Origin: Panax quinquefolius
Taxonomy: Eukaryota > Streptophyta > Magnoliopsida > Apiales > Araliaceae
Assembly (NCBI GenBank): GCA_020205615.1
Contig: CM035160.1
Span: forward strand, 121,921,552-121,985,551
Length of the DNA: 64,000 bases
Reading direction: 5' to 3'
Position numbers and translations under genes: made by a program. The notes under the pieces are model-generated. The model saw nothing but the letters and a program-made list of their open reading frames with translations. It was not told the DNA's origin and searched no databases. Below, piece by piece: positions 11,085 through 23,200 of this stretch. The first letter of the stretch is position 1; the number at the start of each line of letters is the position of its first letter.

Positions 11085-13322
11085 GTCGCTATAGGTGTTC
11101 TTCATAAACCTAGAATGCTCATACTCAGTTGTAGGGTGGGTAGTTTGACCAACTATAATTCATGGTTCTTAATGTATCTGATTTCGATATTTGATTAGGA
11201 TTGTAGTATTTATGTAGGACTACAACCTACATCAATTTTCATGGCAATCTAACACTACAACTGAGAGATATGGGCTCTCAAATTTCATGTCAGAGCTATT
11301 CTTCATTTCTGGGCTTTCCAGAAATGATGAACAGTTTAAGGATGCTACTTTGGTCCTTTAAATCTCTACGTCCCCAACTTGTTTAGTGTGTTTTATTGAT
11401 TCAGTCATGTAGTATTGATATCAATGTACAATTATATATCATAAGATCATAACAACAACATCACAAGTAATAGATCTAGTCCGGTCAAAGTACTAGTCAG
11501 AAAACACGTTTTGAAGATCTGGGTTACCCAAAATCTCCTTCCAGCGAGTTGGTCAACGTAGGTTTGACCACGAGTATCTACAATTCTGTTATAGATATAA
11601 GTGATATGAAGGCATGATCATGTAGTCTACATGTCAGTATACTAATCGATTACACAACAATGGCCAAATAACTTATCAGTAGCAAGATCAGATGCCATAA
11701 AAAAATTGTCAGACGCTTCTTGGGAAATCTGGGTTACCCAGACCTTCATTTCCATGATCGGTCAACCCTATTTCACTACTTATATATGGAGATCTAGACA
11801 TGGTATGACCATGATTCCAATTCCAGATTACAGTCCACATGATAAAGAATAAATGTATAACTTAAAACATAACAAATCAAAAACAGAGAAGGATCTAAGG
11901 CCTCTGACATTCGCTTGTCAGACAAATATTTAGGGTTCTAAGTCAATTTTGAAAACTTCTAAATCGTGCATTTAGATGTTATACATCCATGATCTATCAA
12001 CCCAGATCACTAAAAGACACCCTAATACACAACTTTAACCAACAAATTACAACATTTAACATCAAACCACAAGATTTCTAAGATTAAAGTTTATACCACT
12101 TTGATGCTCAATTTTTGATTCTGATCTTGATGATCTGATATAGGAGAGCTAAGGGATGATATTAGATTTCCATATCACTTAGTTTCTCTCAAAGTTTTTG
12201 GATGGAAGAGAGAGAGAAGACTTGGCTACTTGGAAAATAAAGTGAGTCACTTTTCTAGACTTTTTACTTTTAAATCCAAAATGCAATGCATTTGGTTCAA
12301 CAAATTGGCTGATAAATGTCACATGGGATATATAAAGTTGCTCACCAACTCCACATTTGGCTAGATTTGCAAGTAACCTTCAATTATGCAACAAAGGGCA
12401 TAATAGTCATTTAGCTTACTAATTTAATGGCATAATGGACATTTGCTACAACCCTTAGGGTTAAAACCTAAGGTTATTAAAAAATCAATTTTCAAGGATT
12501 TCCAATTTAGGTTTTCAAAATAGAAAATTAATATTTCTAAATTATAATTAAGATTCTATAATTATATTAAAATTTCCTAATCATAATTCAAACTTGTTAA
12601 TTACGATTATTATTTCCTAATTAAAATTACTAATTTAGCAATTAGGGTCAAAATTGTACATTAGGGTTTATAACCTAAGAATTAGGGTTTTAAATAATCA
12701 TTCTAATTTAAAAATTAGGTTTCCAAATTAGATTAGGGTTTTCTAATTACTTATAACTTGAAAATTAGGATGAATATTTCCTAATTAACATTAAAATTAT
12801 TAAATTAACAATTAGGTTTTCCCTAATGATAAATTAGGGTTTCTAATCCAGAAATTAGGGTTTTCTAAATCAATTAGGGTTATCCCTAATTAGTTAATTA
12901 TCAATAATTTTTAAACCTTATACTAACATTTGCATTCCTAAATTAGGGTTTTCAACTTTCGAATTAGGGTTTCAAATTCCCAGAACTTAAATTAGGGTTT
13001 CTAGAACTGATTTTAGGATTTCTTATAAATTGTAAGAATTTTCAAACTGAACGTTGGCGTTCTTAATATGATACTAGGGTTTTCCACTATCTGGTCAACC
13101 CTTGACCCTTAACCACATGTTGTACATATACACAACCATATACACAGAACATATTCACGTATATCCTTAATCCTGAATAATTCACCAAAAGATTTGTAAA
13201 TCCATAGATTTCCTTCTCGTAAATCTCAAATCCATTCACTTATTTTCTGTCTAGGTTTATTATTTAACCTTAATTTCAATATTTTAAGATTTTATAAATA
13301 TCCAAATTCTCGGGTTGTCACA
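11085..13322 (-). repeat. Element D, LTR fragment (D/E/J family) interrupted by element A
   Basis: On the minus strand it begins TGTGACAACCCGAG at 13322 and runs to 11085, where A cuts it. Its order of blocks matches E (about 16190-17400 then 19300-19879) and J (in reverse). These are an AT-rich start full of TTAGGGTTT motifs, a transcribed part, then hairpins such as CATTTCTGG/CCAGAAATG (11304-11326) and TCTGGG/CCCAGA (11728-11742). It sits in the 3' LTR of B. The rest of D lies left of the window. No coding capacity is seen. Confidence 0.82.
12661..13000 (-). repeat. Cluster of telo-box-like motifs in the D LTR
   Basis: TTAGGGTTT (reverse complement AAACCCTAA, the plant telo-box) occurs exactly eight times in about 340 bp: near 12661, 12682, 12733, 12835, 12855, 12943, 12963 and 12991. 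Related AATTAGGTTT and TTAGGGTTA variants lie between them. Spacing is irregular, so this is not a telomere array. Confidence 0.8.
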
Positions 13323-14260
13323 TATATTGTTTAAAGTATTTGACATTTACAATGCTTATCCTTTCAAATAAATTGCAACCATTTAATAAGATTTTAATCA
13401 CATATTATAGTGATACATTAGCTAAACATTTATTTTCATAATCATTCTACACAATCGCACAATATCTGAGTTCAAAACAACCCTTTACTGGCTTTTATAC
13501 AGGGTCGGTGTTGCGGCGCCCACTCTTAGGCTTAATGTCGGTGTTGCGGCTCCTGGGGACAATAGCTCAGCTCAAAAGTCATGATGCGGCGCTAACGTTT
13601 ATACTGGTAATGGTGCTGCGGTGCCATTCATACAACTTAGAATTTTTTTATGATTTTTGAAGACAACTTTGAGACATCAAAACTTGATCATATCTTATCG
13701 GAACGAGCCCATTCTTGAGCCAATTTCTTGATCTTACTACATACTACAAATTCCCCTAGAAAGAACAATTTTTTGAACTCTAGAAAAAGCCTTTCAATCG
13801 GCTCGAAAAGTTCTTCAGAAACTCGTTTTTTGTTAAATGACATTCTCGACGTCAAATTTTCAAATGACCGGACTTCGCACTCATCCGAAGTCGGATTGAG
13901 CTCTTTCTTGAGCCCACTGCTCATATATTCACCTAACCACATAACCTCTAGAATGAAAAAACATTATGAAAGCGTTAACTACCCTTAAACTTGGTTTAAA
14001 AAGGTACTAAGCTAGGGTATTTAACACTTGACACCTTTTATAGAAAATTTCTCCATAACTTCGTTATGGCGTGTTTTTTCTTCGTTCCACTTGGAACACT
14101 TCCAAAACATACGCAAATCTTATTCCATCATATTAAAGTTCGTTTATAGTCCATTACTACTTATTTTCTATCCTTATGCTTAGGCGTACCGTTTAAATTC
14201 ATTGGCTTACTTAGCATACATCATTAAGGTGTCATAACAAAGGGGTTCTCCTTTATATTC
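13323..14260 (-). repeat. Element B 3' LTR, first surviving piece
   Basis: This aligns with about 43340-44263 in the 5' LTR of B. Shared blocks include TTTACAATGCTTATCC, a GC-rich stretch with GCGGCGCC-type motifs (13500-13630 against 43500-43640), and the CTCCATAACTT region. The left edge abuts D and the right edge abuts E, both younger insertions. The ORFs seen on both strands here are not conserved in the other copy. Confidence 0.85.
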
Positions 14261-14778
14261 TGTAACGCCCCCATATCTATACTCCCATTGAACCTGATAT
14301 GGTGCTTACTAAGAATTAATATAATGCATTTAAATCTATACACCCATGGTATCTAATTAGAGGCTTATATTAAAGGACTATCAGATATAATTCTCATAAA
14401 TCCAAAATTCACAGTATCCCATAACATATGATAATTCTTAGGAGAACTATTACTGTTTTTGGATACCCTCACTTGGATGTATGAACTATATCTGTTAATA
14501 GAATCTATCTATCCAAAATCCAGAATATCAATAATAACATGAACAATCCATATTACTAATATCATCACCCAGATGTATAGTCTATGCCAATCGAATTTAT
14601 ACTATCGTATCGATAGTAACTATCTATCCGAAATCCAGAGTATCAATAACAACATGAACAGTCCATGCTATTAATACCCTCACTCAGATAAATAGTTCCC
14701 AAGGATCTCAACTAGATTCGAAGAATTCTAACTTTACATCTATATATGTAAGAAAACATGATTACATAAATAACAGAT

Positions 14779-14800
14779 GTTATATATATATATATATATC
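14779..14800. repeat. AT microsatellite
   Basis: A short run of TA dinucleotides lies inside element E. Confidence 0.8.
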
Positions 14801-16199
14801 ATAATATTAAGATTCAATTACATGATTCTCATAACGAGGTTATTTTTACAAGGTATTCAAATAGACAAGAATATAATCTAATCTAAACAAGGACGTTTTC
14901 CTTTATCTACTCCAGATGTTCAAGGGTTACCATCTAAAACTGCAAGGGGAATAATTTGCAAGGGTGAGCTATGACATGCTCAACAATTTTTGTATTTATA
15001 ACAATATATGATTTGAAGAAGTACAATAATTCAAATTTCGACTGATAGTTGTTACCATTTCACTATAGATTTATATTTCTATCAGTCACACAGACTTAGA
15101 AATTTATGTTTAGATATGAGATAGGGGATCAGCCTATTCAACATCTTAGGAGTATGCATCTCATCCTACTAGTGCTCAAATGCACCCAAATTAGTGTCAA
15201 TATATTATCGACCGAATGATCCCATATAGGATACCCAACTTTAGAATAGGATGTCTTACCAAACAATTTGGTTTGACACAACAATTTAAGCTTAACAATT
15301 AATATGAATAAACAATTCATTTCTTAGTTATGCTGAAGTTATAGCAATAACCTTTCAACAAGAGGTAATTCAATTGTAGGTGTAGTATATGATATCAACA
15401 GCATATCAAGATAAAAATATTGTTCAATGAATAAACAGGGTTTAAGAAATTTGCAATAAAGAAATAAGGTTCAAATACTTGCATAATAAAAATAAGTTTA
15501 GGGTTTAGGAAACTTGCCTGAGCGTAGATCAGTCAAGTTATGCTACTCAATTCGTTTAATAAATATCAATGATATTCATATATATAAATCTAACACGTTA
15601 GTATTGATAACAATACTCAAATATAGTATTTATATATTATCGGGTTAGATTTGATAAGGTTTCGGAGTTAAATGTCTATACCGAATACTAAAATAAGTTG
15701 ATATATGAACTAAATTTTAACATATTTTTAGATAATTTATATATCCATTATAATAATTTTTAGAAGTTTTAAAGTATTTTTAAAATATTTATTTCTCCTT
15801 TAAATGATTTTTAAATCATTTATTTATATTTTAGGTAATTATAATTTACTTAAAATTTTACAAAAACATTGTTTATTATTTTAAATAATTTATAATAATT
15901 TATTATGATTTTTATATCATTAATATTATTTTCAATAATTATTTAGTATTTATAAGTAATTATTCTAATTACTTTATTATTAATTAAATTATTAATAATA
16001 TCCAAATAAAATAAAATATTTATTGAATTTATGTAAAAATGTCAAAAATTAATTATATTTATTTAATATAATTTTAAAATTGTTTTTATATTTATTTATA
16101 TTTATTTATTAATTATTTCTAATTTTTATGATTTATTTTTAAAGAAAACACTTTATGTCCAACGCTAAAGCCCTTCGGTGACAGAAAGTGTCGCTGTAG

Positions 16200-16860
16200 G
16201 TATTCTTGAGTTTCTGGGCAACCGTTTGGTCATGTTAGAGGGACTAGTTTGACCATGGTTTATCTAACTATTGTTTTCATTTTTGGGTTCAATCAAAGTA
16301 TTGATGTTATAGTATTCTTACAGTAGTACAACATGAATCATTTCAGGCTTTAACCTACATATAACATGAAGTTATAGAGGCTCAAAGTCACTATCAGAGC
16401 TGTTCTTGAGTTTCTGGGCAACCCAGAACAGTGGTTATGGTCGGTCAACGGTTTTGTGGTTTCAATATTTTTGTTTCTGTGTATTGGATATGTTTTGTGT
16501 TTGTTGTAACATGTAATATATATGTCAGGGTACATATATTTAACACTAACTCGAACAAATCGTAAATCTAAGGTCTTTATTTAGTCTTGTCAAAGTAAAG
16601 CCAACCGCTGTTCTTCGTGTTCTTCAGTTTTCTGGGCACCCCAGAAAACTTGGCCAAGTTCGGTCAACGAGTTTTGACCATTCATTCTAGTAATCCTATG
16701 AGTTGTTTATGCAATTTAAGATCATAGATATGTAGTACATATATCAGGGTGTTATTATAAAACAAAACATTACAAAAATAATAAACTGAAAGCGATTAAA
16801 AAGGTTGGTCAAAGTGGCCAGTACAACTGTTCTTGAGTTTTCCGGGTACCCCAGAAAAAT
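16200..16860 (-). repeat. Hairpin ladder in the E LTR
   Basis: Four related modules about 200-220 bp apart are centred near 16212, 16415, 16638 and 16847. Three carry a strong inverted repeat; the best is AGTTTTCTGGG with CCCAGAAAACT (16626-16650, loop of three). The first retains only one clear arm. Each is followed by a GGTCAA/TTGACC element. The same ladder appears in J at 53158-53810 and in D. Confidence 0.78.
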
Positions 16861-17336
16861 GAAATCCATGAACGGTCAACGCACTTTGACCAATCATAAC
16901 TTGCAATCTATGGTTCTAATGAACCTGATTTCTTTTCCAAATTAAAGACCTACTAACAGGCTACAATTAACATATATTTAAAAGACCAAAACATAAACAT
17001 GCGTGAATCTACAAGCCCTGACATTCGGCTGTCAGACTTGGTTTTTCAAAATTTCCTGATTTCTAAAAACACTTAATTAAGGCATCTAGATGTTATGAAA
17101 ACGTGTTCTAAAAATCTAACATACTTTCTAACACACTAATACATAATTCTAAACATCTAAACAACAATAATAACACAAGATCAAAGGGCTAATTATGAAT
17201 TAAGGTTGGCACCTTTCTTGGTTGATTTTTGATTCTAGCTACTGAATTTGATACTGCTATCACCCAGGCTTGATTTGGTAAGTATATAAGTGTATCTTGG
17301 CTTAGAAATTTTGTGAGTTTGCTCAGCCCTAGGGTT

Positions 17337-17346
17337 CCTATTTATA
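17337..17346 (-). promoter_or_regulatory. TATA box of the E LTR
   Basis: On the minus strand this reads TATAAATAGG, a textbook plant TATA box. It lies upstream (minus-strand sense) of the leader and hairpin region. Copia insertion H lies just upstream of it and separates it from the rest of U3. Confidence 0.5.
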
Positions 17347-17418
17347 GAATTCTTCAACTTGGCTTTTTGAACATTTTCAAGCAACTTGCCTCCAAAAATA
17401 TCAGATCTGATGACTATT

Positions 17419-19295
17419 TGTTAGATTTGTAATATTCATGTGCGCAATCAAATTGCATAAAAGTGCGGAAACGTGGAAAAATCAGAGTTTAAAAAATTTT
17501 TACAAACCATAAACCCGGATCACCCTTTATGCACAATTATTAATTAAACGAAAAATTGAAGAACAAGAATCATACCCTTGAAGATCCGAGCTTCCTCAGG
17601 TACAAGTTCACCTCCAATCTTTTTCGCTCAACTTGAATCCACCGGGTTTGGTTCCTTCCTTTGATCAACGTTAGCCACCCATATGTTTGGCCTCTAGAGG
17701 TGATCCACCAAGAAAGAATAAGAATTCAAGAAGATGGGTGGTTGGCTAAACCCTAGTTTTCTATCTCTATAGAAAAGCGTACTCTCCCAACTATTGGAAT
17801 TATTATGTAGTTGTTAAAAGTCAACAACCCTCTCACCCATAATAAGACTCCTCTTATTAATAGATGTGGGCAACCCACCTTAACAATTAAGGAATTGGGT
17901 TTTATTTAATTAATTAAATTCTTTTAATTAATTAAGCTCCCTAATCTTATTAGGGATAATTAATTAAAACTCCTTTAACTAATTTTCCTTCCTAATCCAA
18001 TTAGGAATAAATGAGAGTACTTATATTAAATTAATTCCTAAACTCTTTTAGAAATTAAAATAATAATAATTGTAATAATATTAATAAGACTCCTCTTATT
18101 AATTTATATTTAATATTTCTAAAATATTAAATAATAATATTAAGCTATTTAATTTATTCTATCACCATAGATTAAATTAAATATACATAACATATTATTA
18201 CGATTATGCCATTAACTTCTTAAATAATTATTCTTCCTTTTATGGTGTGACCCTTTAGGTTCTCCATATTAAACCGGTTGTGAATAAATCAATTAGAACA
18301 ATTTAATCTTATTTAAATAAATAAATTAAACAATTAATTTATTTAAATAAATAATATTTATTCTACAATAGGATAAGCCTCCCCTAGCGATCAACGACTT
18401 TCCAGATAATATAGATTTTAACATTAATCATAAAAGAACCTTTGAGTAAATAGTTATCGTACAATTCAATCCTTCCACCATACAATGTCCCAATTAAATA
18501 TAAGACATGGAATTACTGTCAAGTCTTATTTTATTTAATTATATGTATTTTGATTCTTAAATGCACAACTCCAAATAATGCAAATTAGAAACTCCTTTCT
18601 AATTTCATTACATGCTGCCAAGGACTCTTTGGGTTGTCATTTATCGAATCACATAGACATTTCTTCTTTTATTAGAAGTGGTAGATTCTTTATTGATCAT
18701 ACATTATCTCCATGTACAACTTATTATACCCAAGCATACCCTTTGATATACCCTAAGGGTCTTAAGGAATAAGTCAAAGTATAACTCATCGTATAACAAG
18801 ATACTATGATGATCTCAAGTCCAAGGATCACTCAGACTACTATCACTACAGAATTCCTATCGACAGCAAGTAAAACTCCATTAGGTATTCCTTAGCGAGC
18901 CACGCTCAAATGAACTTATTCTCCAATAAGCACTTACATACTTGCTTTAGTGTCTCCACACAAATGATCATGAGATCAATCATCCTCATCCAATGAGCAA
19001 GCAACGATGTACCAATCTATCCGTATTCACTAATCCCCAATTTAGTAATCCAAATGATTGGGAACTATTTTAGTTTTAAGCTTTCTAAGAATTTAGATCT
19101 CATTAGAATGATCATCATCATTATTCTAAAAGCATTGCTTAAAACTATGGGTTTATCACATATTATAAAATAGCATCATGTAGATAATTAAAAGCCTTTA
19201 ATAAATTAAAACTATTTATTAATAAATGAATAAGATTGTTACAAAGTATATGCTTTATCATCAAACATGATTGGCTTGTGTGCATACTACTTTCA
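17419..19295 (-). mobile_element. Element H: Ty1/copia-type solo LTR inside E
   Basis: It starts TGTTAGATTTG (17419) and ends CTTTCA (19295), with a perfect five-base duplication CTATT at 17414-17418 and 19296-19300. It is 1,877 bp long with no coding domain. Blocks such as the AGGGTCACAC-like segment (near 18250 in reverse), and the order of blocks near the end, resemble the solo LTR at 60649-62167 read from the minus strand. A copia LTR in minus orientation is therefore likely. The small ORF at 18578-18772 has no support as a gene. Confidence 0.85.
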
Positions 19296-19999
19296 CTATT
19301 ATCATGCTTGGGAGTTACAAGCATGTCATGTGCATCCTAGGAACTTGCAATGGTGACTCTTAACCTACTTATGAGCTAGTTAGGTTAGTTTAGTAGCTTA
19401 ATTATGCCCTAATCTTAACTAAGCTTGATTAGGGTTTTGTTTTTAATGATTAGGATTATTAAATGATGTTTATTAGTACCTAATTGAAGTTTACTAACCA
19501 TGATTAGGTGTTAAGATAATCTAATTAGGGTTAAATTAGCTAATTAGGCTTAGGGTTTCGCTAATTAGGGTTAGGGTTTGTTAATCCAGCGTTACTAACC
19601 TAGATTTCTCACTAATCCTAACAAGCACGACAAAGCGTTTTGTCAGTGTAAGCACGACAAAGCAACTTGTCAAAACAATTATACCGAAAAGTCCGTTTTT
19701 GAAAAAAAAAAAAATTAAGCACGAGGTGTCAAGCACGACGTTTTTCGGACGAACTTTTATTTGATCAAATTTATTAAACATAGTATATATTAACACTTAA
19801 CACATTCAGAACGGAGAAATTTTATTGATATAACGAAATTTAACATAACAGAATCTTATTAGGGTTTTGGTTTTTTACATACTCACCATATAACTTCAAT
19901 TTCCATCATAACCTTCAATTATCCAACCACCAAGAACTACATCAACCAAGAAAAATAAAAAGATAAAGAGATAATGATTCAAGGTTTACCTCTAATGGC

Positions 20000-20039
20000 T
20001 TCTTCTTCTTCTTCTTCTTTTTCTTCTTCTTCTTCTTTT
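20000..20039. repeat. TTC/TTCT microsatellite
   Basis: A pyrimidine TTC-repeat tract lies in the B 3' LTR. The corresponding place in the B 5' LTR (near 44375) has only a short CTTCCTCTTC, so the tract expanded after insertion or was lost in the other copy. Confidence 0.85.
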
Positions 20040-20197
20040 CCTTTCAAGCTTGGATTAAGCTTTGATCTTGGTCTCCTCTTCCTCTCTTTAGGTTCGAGCA
20101 TGTCCTCTCTTTTTTTTATCTTTCTAGCTTCCTTTCTCTTGATTTCTAATACTTAGAATTATTTTGCTAACAAATGAAAAAGATGGGACTTGATTTG

Positions 20198-20207
20198 CTT
20201 ATATAAA
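20198..20207 (-). promoter_or_regulatory. Candidate TATA box of the B LTR
   Basis: On the minus strand this reads TTTTATATAAGC around here, about 940 bp into the LTR. The same motif is preserved near 44548-44560 in the other LTR of B. Confidence 0.45.
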
Positions 20208-21147
20208 AGCTAGTTTCCACGTCATAAGTTGGTCACTCAACTTAAGTCACACAAGGTCTTCCCCCTCATGTTTCAAAGCTTACTAATCACCCCCTTGAGT
20301 TAGCCTAATCAAACCACAATTAAAACTAACCCAAAGAACTTAATAGCCACATAATGACCAAAATAACTTAATGAAACATTCCACATCATTTCCTACTTCT
20401 TAGGTGTGGTGAGTCATGCACCATGACTCACCAATTCACCCACTTGCTCAAAAATCTGGCCAATTTTGGCCATTTTGCCTCTTATCTTGCTTTAGATAAG
20501 GGGTGAGTCACACATGTTTATCCCAAATGGGATAAACATTACTTTTGCTTAATTTGGCTCCAAGTCTTAGGGTTTAAACTTAAGGCTTTAGACATGGCTC
20601 AACCCTAAGTCAAATAATCATAAACCCTTATCTTTATACTTGGCTCAACCCTAGCCAAGCCTCTTAAACCCTAGGCTCAATCATTGGCTCAAACCTAGCT
20701 AATTTCTAATTTCTTAGCGAAACCTCAAAATTCTTAGGCTTAGTTAGTCCAACTAATTCTTGTTAGACATTTTCTTATCCAGTTAGGTTTTCTAACTATC
20801 TCAGTTACGTTTTCGTAATCCGTTTGAATAGCTAGAAAATGGACTTTAGATTTTCAAAAATTCGATTTCGCCACCGATCCCCCTTTTTGAAGAAATCCTA
20901 TGTCGTAATTCGGAGAAACGAGTTTGCGTTTTTAACGTGTATAGTGTTTTTACGTATTTTTTCAAATATAAATTTATTTTTCACATTTACCCTCTAAACA
21001 CTCAAAAACGGGCACATAACTCGTAGCGCGATCATATAATTACCATAAGTCACATAAAATACAAATTATTAATAAAATATCATTTTATTAAATACTTTAA
21101 TATATATATTAATTACAAAGATTTGTTCGATCTTTGCGATCATTACA

Positions 21148-21175
21148 TTCTTCTCCCCTTATAAAGATTTCGTCC
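21148..21175 (-). other. Polypurine tract and preceding hairpin, element B
   Basis: On the minus strand, AAGGGGAGAAGAA directly precedes the LTR start. Before it, GATTCTAGGGACGAAATC is a degenerate form of the inverted repeat seen at the same place in A and C. Plus-strand DNA synthesis starts at such tracts. Confidence 0.75.
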
Positions 21176-21201
21176 CTAGAATCAAAGACATAAACATAAC
21201 A

Positions 21202-21882
21202 TTATACAAAAAGTTCGGGGTAATCTTTCTTTATCTTATCTTTGATTTCCCATGTTGCTTCTTCGGCATTGTGGTTCCTCCATATAATCTTCACCAATGG
21301 TATAACCATACTTTTTAAGACTTTTTCTTTTTTCTCAATTATTTGAACTGACATTTCTTCATACGTCAAGTCTTTTTCAACCATTATTGGTTCATATTTA
21401 ATTATATACTTATAGTTAGGTTTATACGATCATAAAATTGATATATAAAACACATTATGTACATGTTCTAGCTCAAGAGGTAAAACAACCTCATATGCCA
21501 CTTCTCCTACCCTTCTGAACACTTTAAACAGTTTGATACATCGCAGACTTAACTTTCCCTTCTTACTGAAGCGTATCTTCCTTTTTTATGGTGATACCTT
21601 TAAAAATGCGTACGAATCGACTTCAAAATCTCTTTTCATTCGATGCTGATCTTTATACTTCTTCTGTCAATATTAAGTTGTTATTAGTTGTCTACGTATT
21701 AACTTAACAACATCGGCAGTCTGTTGCACCAATTCTGGTCCCAACAGATGACGTTCCCCTACATCATCCTAATATAATGGCATTCAACACTTTCTTCTGT
21801 ATAACGCTTCGTAAGGTGATATGCCTATACTAGCTTGATAACTATTATTATACGCAAATTCGATGAGTGGTAGGTGCTCATC
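21202..21882 (-). pseudogene. pol: Element B integrase C-terminus and chromodomain (broken)
   Basis: On the minus strand the last 60 residues are open. They show DLTYEEM, IEKKEKVLKSMVIP and KIIWRNHNAEEATWE, ending DYPELFV and a natural stop. This is the Tekay/Del chromodomain, nearly the same as in A and C. Upstream (21385-21882), the GPY/F module and the RQKKYAD region can be recognised only in pieces across frames, with several stops. Confidence 0.86.
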
Positions 21883-22500
21883 CTAACTTCCCTTGAAGTT
21901 CATGACACTGACTCTCAACATATTTTCTAAGCTTTGTATCATTCGTTCACTTTGACTATCTATTTGAAGATGATACGTTGTACTCAACCTCAACTGCATT
22001 CCCATATGCTCTTGCAAACTCTTCCAGAAATTTGACGTGAACTGCGAATCTCTATTCGACACGATCAAAGCTGATACTCCATGTCTGGAAATAATTTCCT
22101 TGACATAAATTTTAACTAACTTATCTAGATTAAATTTTACCTTAATCGACAAGAAATGAGTTTACTTGGTCAGTTGATCAACTATAACCCATATAGCATC
22201 AAACCCTTTTTGCGTAACTAGAATTCCTACCAAGAAATCCATCGTGATATTCTCCTATTTCCATTTTGGAATTTCTAGCAGTTGTAATAACCCACTTGGC
22301 CTTTGATGTTCAGCTTTGACTTTCGGGTAAGTTGAACACCTACTTAATCATTCTATGACTTCTTTCTTTATATTTGGCCACCATAAATATTGCTAGAGAT
22401 CTTGATGCATCTTTGTACTACCCAGATGTATCGAGTACCTCGAATAATGGGCCTCTTGCAAAAAAAAATATTCAAGTTCAGGCACAGCCAGAACCCAAAT
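21883..22500 (-). pseudogene. pol: Element B integrase core (broken)
   Basis: The open part 21883-22152 reads VKEIISRHGVSALIVSNRD, FTSNFWKSLQEHMG and IDSQSERMIQSLENML. The second catalytic motif is SNRD instead of SDRD, so an active-site Asp is lost, while the Glu is kept. The upstream half, with the zinc domain and first Asp, is degraded over several frames to about 22500. Confidence 0.85.
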
Positions 22501-22506
22501 TCTTCC

Positions 22507-22707
22507 TTAAAATCTAATCATTTCCTCATTATCGAGTTTATACTTAATTTCCTCACCATCGGAAGTTCTCTTCCTTATCTTCTCGCGCTCCTCATCTTTG
22601 AGTTGTTCCTCCTTTACTCTTTCCAAAATAGTTGGATGAGTATTCATCACAAATAACTTCTCATTTGATTCCCTCAGAAATTTTACTTCTAATTCCATTC
22701 TCATCAT
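22507..22707 (-). pseudogene. pol: Element B RNase H-integrase linker
   Basis: A charged 66-residue open segment (ESNEKLFVMNTHPTILERV, DEEREKIRKR) matches the C linker near 33085-33200. It precedes the integrase remnants. Confidence 0.8.
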
Positions 22708-23200
22708 TATTGTTACAAACTCTTTTTAAGTTGTTAACATCATCAACTTCTCCCGACCCTTCCTACTTAAGGCATTGACCACCACAATGGCTTTACCTGG
22801 GTGATATAGAGTGTCACAATCATAATCTTTGATCAATTCTAATCACCTCTTTTGCCTCATATTCAACTCCTTCTGTGTGAAGATATATTTCAGACATGTG
22901 GTCTGTGAATATCTCACACTTCTCGCCATACAGGTATTGCCTCAAAATCTGTAAGACAAAAACCACTACTGCTAACTCCAGATCATGAGTAGGATACCCC
23001 TTCTCATAATCTTTCAATTTTCATGACACATACACAATGACTTTCCCGTGCTGCATAAGCACACACCTAAGTCCCTTATGTGAAGCATCACTATACACCA
23101 CAAAATTACCAGTCTCATCTGATAAGGACAAGATTGGCGCAACACTTAATCTTTTCTTAAGCTCCTGAAAGCTCTCCTCACACATTTTTGTCCACTTAAA
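22708..23200 (-). pseudogene. pol: Element B RNase H domain (broken)
   Basis: The open part 22820-23017 reads [32 protein letters not shown], then loses frame in the SLKYIFTQ region. Downstream, HPGKAIVVVNAL is readable near 22770-22800. The catalytic TDH is retained. Several stops make it nonfunctional. Confidence 0.84.

Larger units (their letters stand above)
14261..19879 (-). mobile_element. Element E: large solo LTR (D/E/J family) in the B LTR, split by H
   Basis: Plus-strand ends are TGTAACGCCCCC (14261) and TTTTTTACA (19879), so the minus-strand ends are TG and CA. Flanks are TATTC (14256-14260) and TACTC (19880-19884), a five-base duplication with one mismatch, at a point where the B 5' LTR is uninterrupted (near 44263). 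Removing H (1,877 bp plus its duplication) leaves about 3.7 kb. No primer site, gag or pol is found inside, so it is most simply a solo LTR. Its right part has telo-box motifs and 16190-16860 has hairpins every 200 bp or so. Confidence 0.82.
19885..21147 (-). repeat. Element B 3' LTR, second piece including the LTR start
   Basis: The part 19885-20312 aligns with about 44263-44652 of the 5' LTR. The rest (20313-21147) is the LTR start, lost from the other copy. On the minus strand the LTR begins TGTAATGATCGC at 21147, directly after the purine tract. It includes a TATA-like site and a TTC microsatellite. The serine-rich 60-residue ORF at 19974-20156 is just the microsatellite translated. Confidence 0.86.

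Noticed and set aside
12661..13000. Interstitial telomere array
   Set aside because: TTAGGGTTT words are irregularly spaced and separated by AT-rich sequence. The order is shared with E and J, so it is an LTR feature.
13688..13988. Overlapping 84- and 86-codon ORFs on both strands
   Set aside because: They lie in the B LTR, and neither frame is open in the aligned region 43700-44000.
18578..18772. 64-codon plus-strand ORF as a small gene
   Set aside because: It lies wholly inside copia LTR H, with no start context, domain or conservation visible.
19974..20156. Ser/Phe-rich 60-residue ORF
   Set aside because: It is a translated TTC microsatellite in the B LTR. The matching place in the other LTR has no such ORF.
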